Assembly (NCBI RefSeq): GCF_001188955.3
Contig: NZ_JPRF03000017.1
Span: 119,756-183,755 of the forward strand
DNA length: 64,000 nucleotides
Direction: 5' to 3'
Source: Kitasatospora aureofaciens
Lineage (GTDB): Bacteria > Actinomycetota > Actinomycetes > Streptomycetales > Streptomycetaceae
A program made the translations under genes and the position numbers. Of this stretch, positions 1 to 8,722 are shown piece after piece; position 1 is the first letter of the stretch, and every line of letters begins with the position of its first letter. The notes below the pieces were generated by a model. The model was given only the letters and a program-made list of their open reading frames with translations. It ran no database searches and was not told the origin of the DNA.

Positions 1-524
1 TCGAGGCCGGTGCTGGGCTCGTCCAGGAAGAGCACCTCGGGGCGGCCGAGCAGGGCCATCGCGAGGTCGAGCCGGCGCCGTTCGCCGCCGGACAGCTGCT
101 TGACCCGGACGCCGGCCCGGTGGCCGAGGCCGACCAGCTCCAGGGCCTCCGCGACCGGGCGGGCGCCGCTGGTCACCCCGGCCCAGGCGCGGCCGGTCTC
201 GGCGGCGGTGAGCTCGCCGGGGAAGCCGCCCTCCTGGAGCATGACGCCGATCCGCGGCCGGACGGTGGCGCGCTCCTCGAAGGGGTCGTGGCCGAGCACC
301 CGGACGGTGCCGCCGCTGGGTGCGGCCAGTCCTTCGATGACCTCCAGGGTGGAGGTCTTGCCGGCGCCGTTGGTGCCGAGCAGGGCGAACAGCTCGCCGC
401 GGCCGACGGTGAGGTCGACGCCGCGGACGGCGTGGTACTCGGTGGCGCCGGTGCCGTAGTGGCGGTGCAGGTCGGTGACCTCGATCACGCTGTCGCCGGG
501 GCGGCCGGGCTTGCTCGTTTCCAT
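1..524 (-). CDS. ABC transporter ATP-binding protein, C-terminus cut by window edge
   Basis: The readable N-terminal part (about 174 residues from an ATG at 522-524) has a Walker A motif (GTNGAGKTS), the ABC signature LSGGERRRLDLAMALL and a Walker B ending LFLDEPSTGL. This is the nucleotide-binding subunit of a drug- or lipid-type (CcmA/DrrA-like) exporter. The gene runs off the left edge, so its permease partner and the end of the protein are not visible. A perfect dyad lies about 80 bp upstream. The family assignment is firm and the substrate is unknown. Confidence 0.9.
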   Translation of the reverse strand, partial: METSKPGRPGDSVIEVTDLHRHYGTGATEYHAVRGVDLTVGRGELFALLGTNGAGKTSTLEVIEGLAAPSGGTVRVLGHDPFEERATVRPRIGVMLQEGGFPGELTAAETGRAWAGVTSGARPVAEALELVGLGHRAGVRVKQLSGGERRRLDLAMALLGRPEVLFLDEPSTGL

Positions 525-603
525 GCCCCCAGCCTTCCGCCGCCCCGGGCCCGGGGGCAGTGCGCGCCGTCACGGGTCGGCAGTGCGGATCCACGGGTCG
601 GCG

Positions 604-617
604 ATGACAAATGTCAT
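604..617. promoter_or_regulatory. Perfect dyad upstream of the ABC ATPase
   Basis: The sequence ATGACAAATGTCAT is a perfect palindrome with 5-bp arms and a 4-bp centre, 80-93 bp upstream of the ATPase start. Two copies of CACGGGTCGGC (571-581 and 592-602) sit between it and the gene, 21 bp apart, which is two helical turns. Such dyads are typical of NarL-type response regulators that control ABC exporters. The regulator would lie outside the window. Confidence 0.45.
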
Positions 618-652
618 GGGGGGAAGGGGGAATGGGGGAAGCCGGAATACGT

Positions 653-682
653 CGAAGGCCCCCTCGATCGAGGGGGCCTTCG
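653..682 (-). terminator. Terminator hairpin downstream of the tRNA-Gly pair
   Basis: A perfect 30-bp palindrome (arms begin CGAAGGCCCCC) lies 7 bp beyond the 3' end of the second tRNA in the direction of transcription. There is no U-tract, as is common in actinobacteria. Confidence 0.7.
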
Positions 683-688
683 CTCTGG

Positions 689-761
689 AGCGGACGACGA
701 GATTCGAACTCGCGACCCTCACCTTGGCAAGGTGATGCTCTACCAACTGAGCCACGTCCGC
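689..761 (-). tRNA. tRNA-Gly (anticodon GCC)
   Basis: The reverse strand folds into a full cloverleaf. The acceptor is GCGGACG/CGTCCGC, the D-arm is GCTCAGTTGGTAGAGC, the anticodon loop is TTGCCAA and the T-arm contains GTTCGAATC. CCA is not encoded. It is the downstream member of a tandem pair with the tRNA at 802-874, separated by 40 bp. Confidence 0.97.
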
Positions 762-801
762 ATGGTCAAACTATTGAGTTGTGCTGTGCTCGCGCACTGC
801 G

Positions 802-874
802 AGCGGACGACGAGATTCGAACTCGCGACCCTCACCTTGGCAAGGTGATGCTCTACCAACTGAGCCACGTCCGC
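802..874 (-). tRNA. tRNA-Gly (anticodon GCC), second identical copy
   Basis: It is identical over 73 nt to the tRNA at 689-761, with the same GCC anticodon and no encoded CCA. It is the promoter-proximal copy of the pair and is probably co-transcribed with the other, ending at the hairpin at 653-682. GCC reads the GGC codon, the dominant glycine codon in this GC-rich genome. Confidence 0.97.
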
Positions 875-1015
875 ATGGTGCCTGGTGGGGCACCCGCCGC
901 CTCTTCGGATCTCTCCGTTGCGGCGACGAGGAATACTCTACAGCATCGTTCGGGGTGGTCGCCCCACCCTTTCGGTCCGGGCGGGCGGGGCGACCGGGGC
1001 GGGGCCCCGACGGGG

Positions 1016-1333
1016 TCAGTTCGCCTCGGCGAAGGCCTCGTACACGTGCTTGGGGATCCGGCCGCGGGCCGGCAGTTCCATGCCGCGCGACAGGGCCCAG
1101 GCGCGCACGGCGGCCGGGTCCGGGGTGAGCGCGGTGCGGCGGAAGGACTTTCCGGTACGGCTCTGGCGCCGGCCGGCCGCGACGAACGGGGCGAGGGCCT
1201 CCCGCAGCTTTTCCGCGTTGTCCACGGACAGGTCGATCTCGTACGACTTCCCGTCGACGCCGAAGTGGACGGTTTCTGCGGCGGCGCCGCCGTCCAGGTC
1301 GTCGGAGAGCGTGACAACTACACGCTGAGCCAT
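1016..1333 (-). CDS. lsr2: Lsr2-family histone-like nucleoid protein
   Basis: This 105-residue protein begins MAQRVVVTLSDDLDGG, the Lsr2 N-terminal oligomerisation domain. It ends in a short helical DNA-binding domain with the AT-hook-like RGR tripeptide followed by IPKHVYEAF. Lsr2 is the actinobacterial functional analogue of H-NS: it bridges DNA and silences AT-rich, often horizontally acquired genes. The ATG at 1331-1333 starts exactly at the conserved N-terminus. It is transcribed divergently from purS across a 468-bp spacer that includes relatively AT-rich stretches. Most streptomycetes carry two Lsr2 paralogues, and I cannot tell which this is. Confidence 0.92.
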   Translation of the reverse strand: MAQRVVVTLSDDLDGGAAAETVHFGVDGKSYEIDLSVDNAEKLREALAPFVAAGRRQSRTGKSFRRTALTPDPAAVRAWALSRGMELPARGRIPKHVYEAFAEAN

Positions 1334-1801
1334 GGGTGTCAATCCTCTCGGGCAATTCGGCCGCCGGTTCACGGAGTGTGCCCCGTGGCCTGATGTGCAC
1401 CAACTCGCGCAAGCGCACACGGGCAGGCCTGGTGGCCCGCCGGATACGCAGCACTTGCCGCGACAGGTGGCCCTATTCTGCACCCGAAGGGGGTCGAAAT
1501 CGAAGAGTCCGGCATTCTTTTCCGGATATTCACGAGTCTTCGCGGGACTGCCGGATACCGATGCGCGGGACGGGCGGTTCTGTCCCCAAGTGCCGTATTC
1601 GGGTGTTCTCCGGGGGTTCCCCTTCGGGGCCGCGAATCCCCGGAAACGGGCCGGTCCGGGCGGGGGGTGGGGGCGCTGGATCCCTTGTGGCGTAAGGGTC
1701 CTGGGTCTACGCGCGTCACTCTCCCCGGCCAGCAATCCTCCCCCGAACGGCCGGTAGTCTGGAGTTCCCCCGCCTCACCGAAGACACCACCGGGAGTGCC
1801 A
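1334..1801. other. Divergent lsr2/purS intergenic region
   Basis: I find no gene in these 468 bp. They carry the divergent promoters of lsr2 and the pur genes. Around 1490-1570 the sequence is locally less GC-rich and repeats CCGGATA (1531-1537 and 1551-1557), possibly an Lsr2 autoregulatory target. A TAGTCT hexamer at 1755-1760 is a plausible -10 box for purS. Confidence 0.4.
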
Positions 1802-2056
1802 GTGGCACGCGTCGTAGTCGACGTCATGCTCAAGCCGGAGATCCTCGACCCCCAGGGACAGGCGGTGCAGCGTGCACTGCCCCGTCTCGGATTCACCGGG
1901 ATCGCCGACGTCCGCCAGGGCAAGCGTTTCGAGCTGGAGCTGGAGGGCCCGGTCGACGACGCCGCGCTCGCCCGTATCCGTGAAGCCGCCGAGACCTTTC
2001 TCGCCAACACCGTGATCGAGGACTTCACCGTCCGCGTCGAGGAGGCGGCGAAGTGA
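1802..2056 (+). CDS. purS: Phosphoribosylformylglycinamidine synthase, PurS subunit
   Basis: This 84-residue protein ([16 protein letters not shown] at the start) is the small dimeric subunit. It bridges PurQ and PurL in the three-part FGAM synthase, which makes formylglycinamidine ribotide from FGAR, glutamine and ATP in step 4 of purine synthesis. GTG 1802 matches the conserved N-terminus. A GTG two codons upstream (1796) is in frame and cannot be excluded. It overlaps purQ by 4 bp, implying translational coupling. Confidence 0.95.
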   Translation: MARVVVDVMLKPEILDPQGQAVQRALPRLGFTGIADVRQGKRFELELEGPVDDAALARIREAAETFLANTVIEDFTVRVEEAAK

Positions 2057-2754
2057 CCACCCGCATCGGCGTCGTCACTTTCCCCGGCTCGCTCGACGAC
2101 CGCGACGCCCAGCGCGCGGTCCGCCTGGCCGGCGCGGAGCCGGTCGCCCTCTGGCACCGTGACAAGGATCTCCACCAGGTCGACGCCGTCGTCCTGCCCG
2201 GCGGATTCAGTTACGGCGACTATCTGCGCTGCGGCGCGATCTCCCGCTTCTCGCCGGTGATGGAGACCGTCATCGAGCAGGCCAAGCTCGGAATGCCGGT
2301 CCTGGGTATCTGCAACGGCTTCCAGGTGCTGTGCGAATCCCACCTGCTGCCCGGCGCGCTCACCCGGAACGACTCGCTGCACTTCGTCTGCCGCGACCAG
2401 AAGCTGCGCATCGAGAACGCGGAGACGGCCTGGACCGGGGATTACTCGGCGGGCCAGGAAATCGTCGTCCCGCTGAAGAACGGCGAGGGCCGCTTCGTCG
2501 CGGACGCTCACGTCCTGGACGAACTGGAGGCGGAGGGCCGGGTCGTGGCCCGGTACCTGGCCGGCGGCAACGCCGCTGACGGGTACGGCAACCCGAACGG
2601 TTCGTACCGCGACATCGCCGGCATCACCAACGCCGCCGGCAATGTCGTCGGCCTGATGCCGCACCCGGAGCACGCCGTGGAGCCGCTCACCGGTCCGACC
2701 ACCGAGGGCCTGGGCTTCTTCACTTCCGTACTGAAGCAGCTGGTGAACGCCTGA
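2053..2754 (+). CDS. purQ: Phosphoribosylformylglycinamidine synthase, glutaminase subunit PurQ
   Basis: This 233-residue class I glutamine amidotransferase supplies ammonia to PurL. The nucleophile is Cys87 in [10 protein letters not shown], with His204 and Glu206 in HPEH completing the triad. It starts at GTG 2053, overlapping the purS stop, and its TGA overlaps the purL ATG. The length matches the stand-alone PurQ of Gram-positive bacteria. Confidence 0.97.
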   Translation: MTTRIGVVTFPGSLDDRDAQRAVRLAGAEPVALWHRDKDLHQVDAVVLPGGFSYGDYLRCGAISRFSPVMETVIEQAKLGMPVLGICNGFQVLCESHLLPGALTRNDSLHFVCRDQKLRIENAETAWTGDYSAGQEIVVPLKNGEGRFVADAHVLDELEAEGRVVARYLAGGNAADGYGNPNGSYRDIAGITNAAGNVVGLMPHPEHAVEPLTGPTTEGLGFFTSVLKQLVNA

Positions 2755-5009
2755 TGAGCCTCGACACCGTCAAGAACGCCGAGCAGACCCCGGACGCCGC
2801 CCAGCCGTGGGCCGAGCTCGGCCTCAAGGAGGACGAGTACGCGCGCATCCGGGAGATTCTCGGCCGCCGCCCGACCGGCGCCGAACTCGCGATGTACTCG
2901 GTCATGTGGTCCGAGCACTGTTCGTACAAGAGCAGCAAGGTCCACCTGAAGCAGTTCGGCGAGAAGAAGCCCGATTCGGACGCGATGCTCGTCGGCATCG
3001 GCGAGAACGCCGGTGTGGTCGACGTCGGCCAGGGCTACGCGGTGACCTTCAAGGTCGAGTCGCACAACCACCCGTCGTACATCGAGCCCTACCAGGGCGC
3101 GGCCACCGGTATCGGCGGCATCGTGCGCGACATCCTGGCGATGGGCGCCCGTCCGGTCGCCGTGATGGACCCGCTGCGCTTCGGTGCGGCCGACCACCCG
3201 GACACCCGGCGCGTGCTGCCCGGCATCGTCGCGGGCATCGGCGGCTACGGCAACTGCCTGGGCCTGCCGAACATCGGCGGCGAGGTCGTCTTCGACTCCT
3301 GCTACCAGGGCAACCCGCTGGTCAACGCGCTGTGCGTGGGGGTCATGAAGCACGAGGACATCCACCTCGCGCAGGCCTCCGGCGCCGGCAACAAGGTCAT
3401 CCTGTACGGCGCCCGCACCGGCGGCGACGGCATCGGCGGAGTCTCGGTGCTGGCCTCCGAGACCTTCGACGACACCAAGCCGACCAAGCGCCCGGCCGTC
3501 CAGGTCGGCGACCCGTTCCAGGAGAAGCTCCTGATCGAGTGCACCCTGGAGATCTTCCGGGAGAAGCTCGTCAAGGGCATCCAGGACCTCGGCGGCGCCG
3601 GTCTGTCCTGCGCCACCAGCGAGCTGGCCTCGGCCGGCTCCGGCGGCATGCGGATCGACCTCGACACGGTGCACCTGCGCGACCACACGCTCTCGCCGGA
3701 GGAGATCCTCATGAGCGAGTCGCAGGAGCGCATGTGCGCGATCGTCGAGCCCGACAAGGTCGCCCGCTTCCTGGAGATCTGCGAGAAGTGGGACGTCATC
3801 GCCAACGTCATCGGTGAGGTCACCGACGGCGAGCGCCTGGAGATCTTCTGGCACGGCGAGCTCGTGGTGGACGTGCCCCCGCGCACCGTCGCCCACGAGG
3901 GCCCGACCTACCAGCGCCCCTACGCCCGCCCGAGCTGGCAGGACGCGCTGCAGGCCGACGCCCCCACCGCCGAGCGGCTGGCCCGCCCGACCACCGGCGA
4001 GGGCCTCAAGGCCGACCTGCTGAAGGTCGCGAGCCACCCGAACCAGGCCTCCAAGTCCTGGATCACCGACCAGTACGACCGCTACGTGCTCGGCAACACC
4101 GTGCTCTCGCACGGCGAAGACTCGGGCATGATCCGGATCGACGACGAGACCAACCTCGGCGTCTCGGTCGCCACCGACGGCAACGGCCGCTACGCCAAGC
4201 TGGACCCGTACACCGGCGCCCAGCTGGCCCTGGCCGAGGCGTACCGCAACGTCGCGGCCGGCGGCGCCAAGCCGCTCGCCGTCTCCGACTGCCTCAACTT
4301 CGGCTCCCCCGAGGACCCGGACGTGATGTGGCAGTTCGCCGAGGCGACCCGCGGCCTGGCCGACGCCTGCCTGGTGCTCGGCACCCCGGTCACCGGCGGC
4401 AACGTCTCGCTCTACAACCAGACCGGCGAGGTCGCCATCCACCCGACCCCGGTGGTCGCGGTGCTCGGCGTCATCGACGACGTCACCCGGCGCACCCCGG
4501 TCGCCTTCGCCGAGGAGGGGCAGCTGCTCTACCTGCTCGGCGACACGGCGGACGAGCTCGGCGGCTCGGCCTGGTCGCAGGTCGTCCACGACCACCTCGG
4601 CGGCCTGCCGCCCAAGGTGGACCTGGAGCGCGAGCGGCTGCTCGGCGAGATCCTCATCTCGGCCTCCCGCGACGGCATGATCGACGCCGCGCACGACCTG
4701 TCCGACGGCGGCCTCGGCCAGGCGCTCGTGGAGAGCTGCCTCAAGGGCGGCCACGGCGCGCGGATCGTCGTGCCCGAGGGCACGGACCCGTTCGTGTTCC
4801 TGTTCTCGGAGTCGGCCGGCCGCGCCGTCGTGGCGGTGCCGCGCAGCGAGGAGCTCCGCTTCAACGACATGTGCACCGCGCGTGGCCTGCCGGCCACCCG
4901 GATCGGTGTCGTGGACGGCGACGCCCTGGACGTCCAGGGGCAGTTCACCGTCTCGCTGGCCGAGCTGAAGGACGCCCACACCGGCGTCATCGAGGCCCTG
5001 CTGGCCTGA
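2754..5009 (+). CDS. purL: Phosphoribosylformylglycinamidine synthase II (PurL)
   Basis: This 751-residue small-type PurL is the ATP-dependent synthetase subunit of FGAM synthase. It has two AIR-synthase-like halves, with [10 protein letters not shown] and the metal-binding VESHNHPS near the N-terminus and [11 protein letters not shown] near the C-terminus. The ATG at 2754 overlaps the purQ stop. A strong hairpin (5023-5057) closes the transcript 13 bp after the stop. Confidence 0.98.
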   Translation: MSLDTVKNAEQTPDAAQPWAELGLKEDEYARIREILGRRPTGAELAMYSVMWSEHCSYKSSKVHLKQFGEKKPDSDAMLVGIGENAGVVDVGQGYAVTFKVESHNHPSYIEPYQGAATGIGGIVRDILAMGARPVAVMDPLRFGAADHPDTRRVLPGIVAGIGGYGNCLGLPNIGGEVVFDSCYQGNPLVNALCVGVMKHEDIHLAQASGAGNKVILYGARTGGDGIGGVSVLASETFDDTKPTKRPAVQVGDPFQEKLLIECTLEIFREKLVKGIQDLGGAGLSCATSELASAGSGGMRIDLDTVHLRDHTLSPEEILMSESQERMCAIVEPDKVARFLEICEKWDVIANVIGEVTDGERLEIFWHGELVVDVPPRTVAHEGPTYQRPYARPSWQDALQADAPTAERLARPTTGEGLKADLLKVASHPNQASKSWITDQYDRYVLGNTVLSHGEDSGMIRIDDETNLGVSVATDGNGRYAKLDPYTGAQLALAEAYRNVAAGGAKPLAVSDCLNFGSPEDPDVMWQFAEATRGLADACLVLGTPVTGGNVSLYNQTGEVAIHPTPVVAVLGVIDDVTRRTPVAFAEEGQLLYLLGDTADELGGSAWSQVVHDHLGGLPPKVDLERERLLGEILISASRDGMIDAAHDLSDGGLGQALVESCLKGGHGARIVVPEGTDPFVFLFSESAGRAVVAVPRSEELRFNDMCTARGLPATRIGVVDGDALDVQGQFTVSLAELKDAHTGVIEALLA

Positions 5010-5022
5010 CCGGCCCGCTCCG

Positions 5023-5057
5023 GGGGGCGGACGGTTCCGTTGGAACCGTCCGCCCCC
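5023..5057 (+). terminator. 16-bp hairpin after purL, abutting the next gene
   Basis: A perfect 16-bp stem (5023-5038 with 5042-5057) closes on a 3-nt loop. It lies between the purL stop and the next gene on the same strand. The right arm ends 17 bp before ATG 5075 (5 bp before an alternative in-frame ATG 5063), so any promoter for the next gene must overlap the hairpin. Confidence 0.75.
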
Positions 5058-5074
5058 GTCGTATGTTGGGCCCC

Positions 5075-5887
5075 ATGCCTCCCAAGTCCCGTACGTACCA
5101 GCCGCAGAAGGTCCGCGCCGCGCTGGCCGCCCAGAGCGAGTCGCTCCGTGCCGTCGTCCACGGCCTCACGGCCGACCAGTTGGAGCGGCCGACCCGGCTC
5201 GGCACCTGGCGGGTCCGGGAGTTGCTGACGCACCTGAGCCTGGCGCTGGGCCACCTGGCCGCCGCGGTGGGCACCCCGGCACCGGACGGGCCGGTGCTCT
5301 CGCTGGCCGGCTACGCGGAGTTGAGCGGGACGATGGCCGCGGCCGTCGACAGCGCGGTGACGGAGCACGCGGCGACCGGGTTCGCCGGCCCGCCCGCGGA
5401 GGTGGCCGCCGCGTTCGACCGGTCGCTCGACGCCGTACGGGCCGTGCTCGACCGGCCTGCCGGGGCGGAGCGGGAGCCGACCGCCGTCGTGGTCGGTCGG
5501 CGGATGCTCCTGACCGACTACCTGGTGACCAGGCTGGTCGAGGCCGTGGTGCACGCCGACGACCTGGCCGACGCGCTGGGCCTGGACACCTTCCCGCACG
5601 ACCGCCAGGCCCTCGCCGCCGTCACCCGGATGCTGGCCGACGCCTTCGCCGACCGGGTGCCCGGCGGCGCGGTCGAGCTGCGGATCCCGCCGTACGCGGT
5701 CGTCCAGGCCGTCCCGGGGCCCAAGCACACCCGGGGCACCCCGCCGAACGTGGTCGAGACCGACCCGCTGACCTGGATCCGGCTGGCCACCGGCCGGATG
5801 CCCTGGGCGGCGGCGGTGGCGGACCACGCGGTGGCCGCCTCGGGGGAGCGCAGCGACCTGGGGGAGTACCTGCCGGTCCTGGGCTAG
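5075..5887 (+). CDS. Maleylpyruvate-isomerase/DinB-like family protein with sterol-carrier-like C-terminus
   Basis: This 270-residue protein has an N-terminal four-helix MDMPI/DinB-like domain (about residues 10-150, containing LGTWRVRELLTHL). In mycothiol-dependent enzymes this domain binds metal and mycothiol. The C-terminal part resembles the sterol-carrier-like domain found in streptomycete members. Conserved His residues (THL near 55, VHADDL near 175) fit the metal-site pattern. The specific reaction cannot be predicted. ATG 5075 was chosen; ATG 5063 would add four residues. No clear ribosome-binding site is visible because the purL terminator lies immediately upstream. Confidence 0.75.
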   Translation: MPPKSRTYQPQKVRAALAAQSESLRAVVHGLTADQLERPTRLGTWRVRELLTHLSLALGHLAAAVGTPAPDGPVLSLAGYAELSGTMAAAVDSAVTEHAATGFAGPPAEVAAAFDRSLDAVRAVLDRPAGAEREPTAVVVGRRMLLTDYLVTRLVEAVVHADDLADALGLDTFPHDRQALAAVTRMLADAFADRVPGGAVELRIPPYAVVQAVPGPKHTRGTPPNVVETDPLTWIRLATGRMPWAAAVADHAVAASGERSDLGEYLPVLG

Positions 5888-6030
5888 CGGCTGGTCCGTG
5901 AGCCGGCCGACCAGCCCTTGAGCTGCCCGGCCAGGGCTTCGGCGGCCTTGCGCAGCGGTTCGCCGGCCAGGGCCGGGTCCTGGGCCGCCTGCCCGCCGGT
6001 GGTGTTCTGGTCGAGCACCAGCACCAGGTC
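5884..6030 (-). pseudogene. Truncated 3' remnant of an unidentified gene
   Basis: Forty-eight sense codons plus TAG read on the minus strand, beginning DLVLVLDQNTTGG and ending WSAGSRTSR, with coding-like G/C-ending codons throughout. Directly upstream in frame is a TGA (6031-6033). Only 36 bp separate the remnant from the end of the next gene, so the 5' part is gone. Its stop overlaps the stop of the convergent gene. I do not recognise the parent family. Confidence 0.5.
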
Positions 6031-6066
6031 TCAACTCCGTTGCGCTCCGGGACGGCTGCGGCACGG

Positions 6067-6969
6067 CTACGGCACGGCCGGGCCGCTCAGGTAGGTGCCG
6101 TCCGCCGAGTACGGCCAGGCGTTCGGCGTGCAGCCCTTGAGGCCGTAGATCTGCTGCATCATGGCGGGCGCGGGCTTGCCGGGGCCGGGGCAGGTCTCGT
6201 GTCCGTGGCCGATCCGGTGGCCGACCTCGTGGTTGACGATCAGTGCCCGGTACTCGTCGATCGGGCCGCTGAACTGCGGCGAACCGGTGTTCCAGCGCTT
6301 GGAGTTGACGAGCACCTGGTTGCCGACGTTGCAGTTGACCTCGCCGTGGGTGTCCAGCCCGGAGGCGCCGCAGATCTTGTCCACGGTGGCCGGGGAGGCG
6401 ATCTTGACGGTGAAGTCGTACGAGCCGCCGGCCACCAACTGGAAGCCGTTCTTGTGGTCGTTGGTCCAGCCGCGGCGGTCGCCGAGGATGCCGTGGATCT
6501 GCGCGGCGGCGGAGGCGGCGTCGATGCCGATGCCGTCCTCGACCTCGACCCGGTAGCGGCGCACGGTGCCGCGGCCGACGGCCTTGGCGCTGGCGGGGGC
6601 GGTGCTGAAGGTGCCGGAGCCCTTGGTGGGGCCCGGATCGGGCGCGGTGGGCGTGGGCGTGGGGGCCGTCGTCGGGGGCGCGGTCGGGGTGGGGGTGCCG
6701 GTGGGCGTCGGCGTCGCCGGTGCCGTGCCGGGTGACTGCTCGCCGGGCGGGGCGACCCGGGCCTGGGCGGTCGCGGCGGGGGCCGGGGCGTCCGAGGGGC
6801 GGTTCAGCGCGAAGGCGGCGACGCCCAGCAGCAGTACGGAGGCAACCAGTGCCGTGAGCATGCCAGGGCCGATCCGGCGACGTGACCTGCGGCGGCGACG
6901 GGCGCTGCGAGCGTTCTCCGGTGGAGCGGCTCGCCTGCGGGCGGATCTGGCTGCGGGCACGAGCGACAC
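6067..6969 (-). CDS. DUF3152 membrane-anchored putative zinc metalloprotease
   Basis: This 300-residue protein has an Arg-rich N-terminus, one transmembrane segment (about residues 36-58) and a Thr/Pro-rich extracellular linker (about 65-115). The C-terminal DUF3152 domain contains HEVGHRIGHGH at residues 247-257, which fits the metzincin-type HExxHxxGxxH zinc motif. Four Cys residues in the domain may form disulfides. It is probably a cell-surface peptidase of unknown target. A 13-bp palindrome lies just upstream, in the region shared with the divergent DUF3151 gene. Confidence 0.82.
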   Translation of the reverse strand: MSLVPAARSARRRAAPPENARSARRRRRSRRRIGPGMLTALVASVLLLGVAAFALNRPSDAPAPAATAQARVAPPGEQSPGTAPATPTPTGTPTPTAPPTTAPTPTPTAPDPGPTKGSGTFSTAPASAKAVGRGTVRRYRVEVEDGIGIDAASAAAQIHGILGDRRGWTNDHKNGFQLVAGGSYDFTVKIASPATVDKICGASGLDTHGEVNCNVGNQVLVNSKRWNTGSPQFSGPIDEYRALIVNHEVGHRIGHGHETCPGPGKPAPAMMQQIYGLKGCTPNAWPYSADGTYLSGPAVP

Positions 6970-6996
6970 CCTGGCATGCGAACGGGTGAATGTCTA

Positions 6997-7009
6997 CATA
7001 CCTGGTATG
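6997..7009. promoter_or_regulatory. Palindromic operator candidate between DUF3152 and DUF3151 genes
   Basis: CATACC-T-GGTATG is a perfect dyad with 6-bp arms. It lies 28 bp upstream of the DUF3152 start, in the 177-bp divergent region, a position suited to repress the leftward promoter. No regulator gene is adjacent. Confidence 0.4.
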
Positions 7010-7146
7010 CAGCTCCGGACGACTTCAGCCGATCGACGGCCCAGGTCGGCAGGATCGCGGTCACCGTCCGGCACCGAGCACCCCGCGAGGGGCGACGATC
7101 ACCGCACTGCGATTGACCCCGGGCCCGGGGTGGCAGACTGCACTGC

Positions 7147-7566
7147 ATGGCGATTCACAAGAATCTTCTCGACGGCCCCGATCCGACGTTCCTGCCGGAG
7201 GACGAGCAGCCCTACCGGATGCTGGCGGAGGAGTCGGCCTCACCGACCCAGGTGGCCGCCGACTTCCCGGCCTTCTGCCTCGCCTGGGCCATGCTCGCCG
7301 ACGACGCCTACGCGGCGGGCCGCTACGTCGAGTCCTACGCCTACGCCCGTACCGGCTACCACCGCGGCCTCGACCAGCTGCGGCGCAGCGGCTGGAAGGG
7401 CCACGGGCCGGTGCCGTGGGACCACCGCGGCAACCGCGGCTTCCTGCGCTGCCTCGCGGCGCTCGCCCGGGCGGCCGGCGCGATCAAGGAGACGGAGGAG
7501 GAGGCGCGCTGCTGGCAGTTCCTGCAGGACAGCAGCGCGGAGGCGTACGCGGAGCTCAAGCAGTAG
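7147..7566 (+). CDS. DUF3151 family protein
   Basis: This 139-residue soluble, mostly helical protein of the actinobacterial DUF3151 family has no known function. It starts MAIHKNLLDGPDPTFLP, with a conserved WAMLADDAY core and the motif YARTGYHRGLDQLRR. There is no clear Shine-Dalgarno sequence before ATG 7147, so the mRNA may be nearly leaderless. It sits convergent to fba, separated by a 3 x 16-bp tandem repeat and a strong hairpin. Family conservation is high in actinobacteria next to fba. Confidence 0.85.
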   Translation: MAIHKNLLDGPDPTFLPEDEQPYRMLAEESASPTQVAADFPAFCLAWAMLADDAYAAGRYVESYAYARTGYHRGLDQLRRSGWKGHGPVPWDHRGNRGFLRCLAALARAAGAIKETEEEARCWQFLQDSSAEAYAELKQ

Positions 7567-7574
7567 GGACCACG

Positions 7575-7622
7575 GAACCGTCCGGACCGCGAACCGTCCG
7601 GACCGGGAACCATCCGGACATG
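7575..7622. repeat. 3 x 16-bp tandem repeat after the DUF3151 stop
   Basis: Three head-to-tail copies of GAACCGTCCGGACCGC start 8 bp past the stop. The first two differ at one base and the third has diverged further. It is one of several post-stop tandem duplications in this window. Confidence 0.85.
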
Positions 7623-7625
7623 ACC

Positions 7626-7655
7626 GTGCCCCCGGCGGGAGACCGCCGGGGGCAC
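7626..7655. terminator. Bidirectional terminator between DUF3151 gene and fba
   Basis: A perfect 13-bp stem (GTGCCCCCGGCGG with its complement) closes on a GAGA tetraloop, between two convergent genes. Confidence 0.85.
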
Positions 7656-7699
7656 GACCGTTGTCACGCGCGATCGTCGTCACGCGCGCGTCAGCGGGC

Positions 7700-8722
7700 T
7701 CACTTCAGGCGCTTGCCGGCCGAACGCAGCTGCTCGGCGGCCTCGACCACGCGGGCGGCCATGCCGGCCTCGGCCAGCTTGCCCCAGGTGCGCGGGTCGT
7801 AGGTGTTCTTCTTGCCGACCTCGCCGTCGACCTTCAGCACGCCGTCGTAGTTGGCGAACATGTGGCCGGCCACCGGGCGGGTGAAGGCGTACTGGGTGTC
7901 GGTGTCCAGGTTCATCTTCACGACGCCGTTCTCCAGCGCGGTGGCGATCTCCTCGGCGGTGGAGCCCGAGCCGCCGTGGAAGACGAAGTCGAACGGGTCG
8001 GTCTTGCCGTACTGCTTGCCGATCGCGTCCTGCAGCTCGCGCAGCAGCTCCGGCTTCAGCACGACGTTGCCCGGCTTGTACACGCCGTGCACGTTGCCGA
8101 AGGAGGCGGCCAGCAGGTAGCGGCCCTTCTCGCCCAGGCCCAGGGCCTCGGCGGTGCGCACGGCGTCGTTGACGGTGGTGTACAGCTCGTCGTTGATCTC
8201 GTGCGAGACGCCGTCCTCCTCGCCACCGGTCGGGGTGATCTCGACCTCGAGGATGATCTTGGCGGCGGCGGCCTGGGCCAGCAGCTCCTGGGCGATGGAC
8301 AGGTTGTCGGCGAGGGTCTCGGCCGAGCCGTCCCACATGTGCGACTGGAACAGCGGGTTCTCGCCCTTGGCCACGCGCTCGGCGGAGATCGCCAGCAGCG
8401 GGCGCACGTAGCCGTCCAGCTTGTCCTTCGGGCAGTGGTCGGTGTGCAGTGCGACGGTGATGTCGTACTTGGCGGCGACGATGTGGGCGAACTCGGCGAG
8501 CGCGACCGCGCCGGTCACCATGTCCTTGTTGTGCTGGCCGCCCAGGAACTCCGCGCCACCGGTCGAGATCTGGATGATGCCGTCGCTCTCGGCCTCGGCG
8601 AAACCGCGCAGCGCGGCGTGCAGGGTCTGCGACGAGGTGACGTTGATGGCCGGGTAGGCGAACTTGCCCGCCTTGGCCCGGTCGAGCATCTCGTTGTAGA
8701 CCTCGGGAGTTGCGATGGGCAT
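7700..8722 (-). CDS. fba: Class II fructose-bisphosphate aldolase
   Basis: This 340-residue zinc-dependent aldolase interconverts fructose 1,6-bisphosphate with dihydroxyacetone phosphate and glyceraldehyde 3-phosphate in glycolysis. Visible are the metal-binding ALHTDHCPKDK segment, the zinc-ligand region LEVEITPTGGEEDG and the phosphate-binding FHGGSGS and NLDTDTQ loops. ATG 8722 begins the conserved MPIATPEVYNEML. It is transcribed leftward, diverging from the DedA gene across 341 bp. Confidence 0.97.
   Translation of the reverse strand: MPIATPEVYNEMLDRAKAGKFAYPAINVTSSQTLHAALRGFAEAESDGIIQISTGGAEFLGGQHNKDMVTGAVALAEFAHIVAAKYDITVALHTDHCPKDKLDGYVRPLLAISAERVAKGENPLFQSHMWDGSAETLADNLSIAQELLAQAAAAKIILEVEITPTGGEEDGVSHEINDELYTTVNDAVRTAEALGLGEKGRYLLAASFGNVHGVYKPGNVVLKPELLRELQDAIGKQYGKTDPFDFVFHGGSGSTAEEIATALENGVVKMNLDTDTQYAFTRPVAGHMFANYDGVLKVDGEVGKKNTYDPRTWGKLAEAGMAARVVEAAEQLRSAGKRLK

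Noticed and set aside
2508..4979. 823-codon open frame antisense to purL
   Set aside because: Shadow of a high-GC gene: long stop-free antisense frames are expected here, and purL itself has a complete conserved protein. The same applies to 14943-16997, 32266-34539 and 30448-32019.
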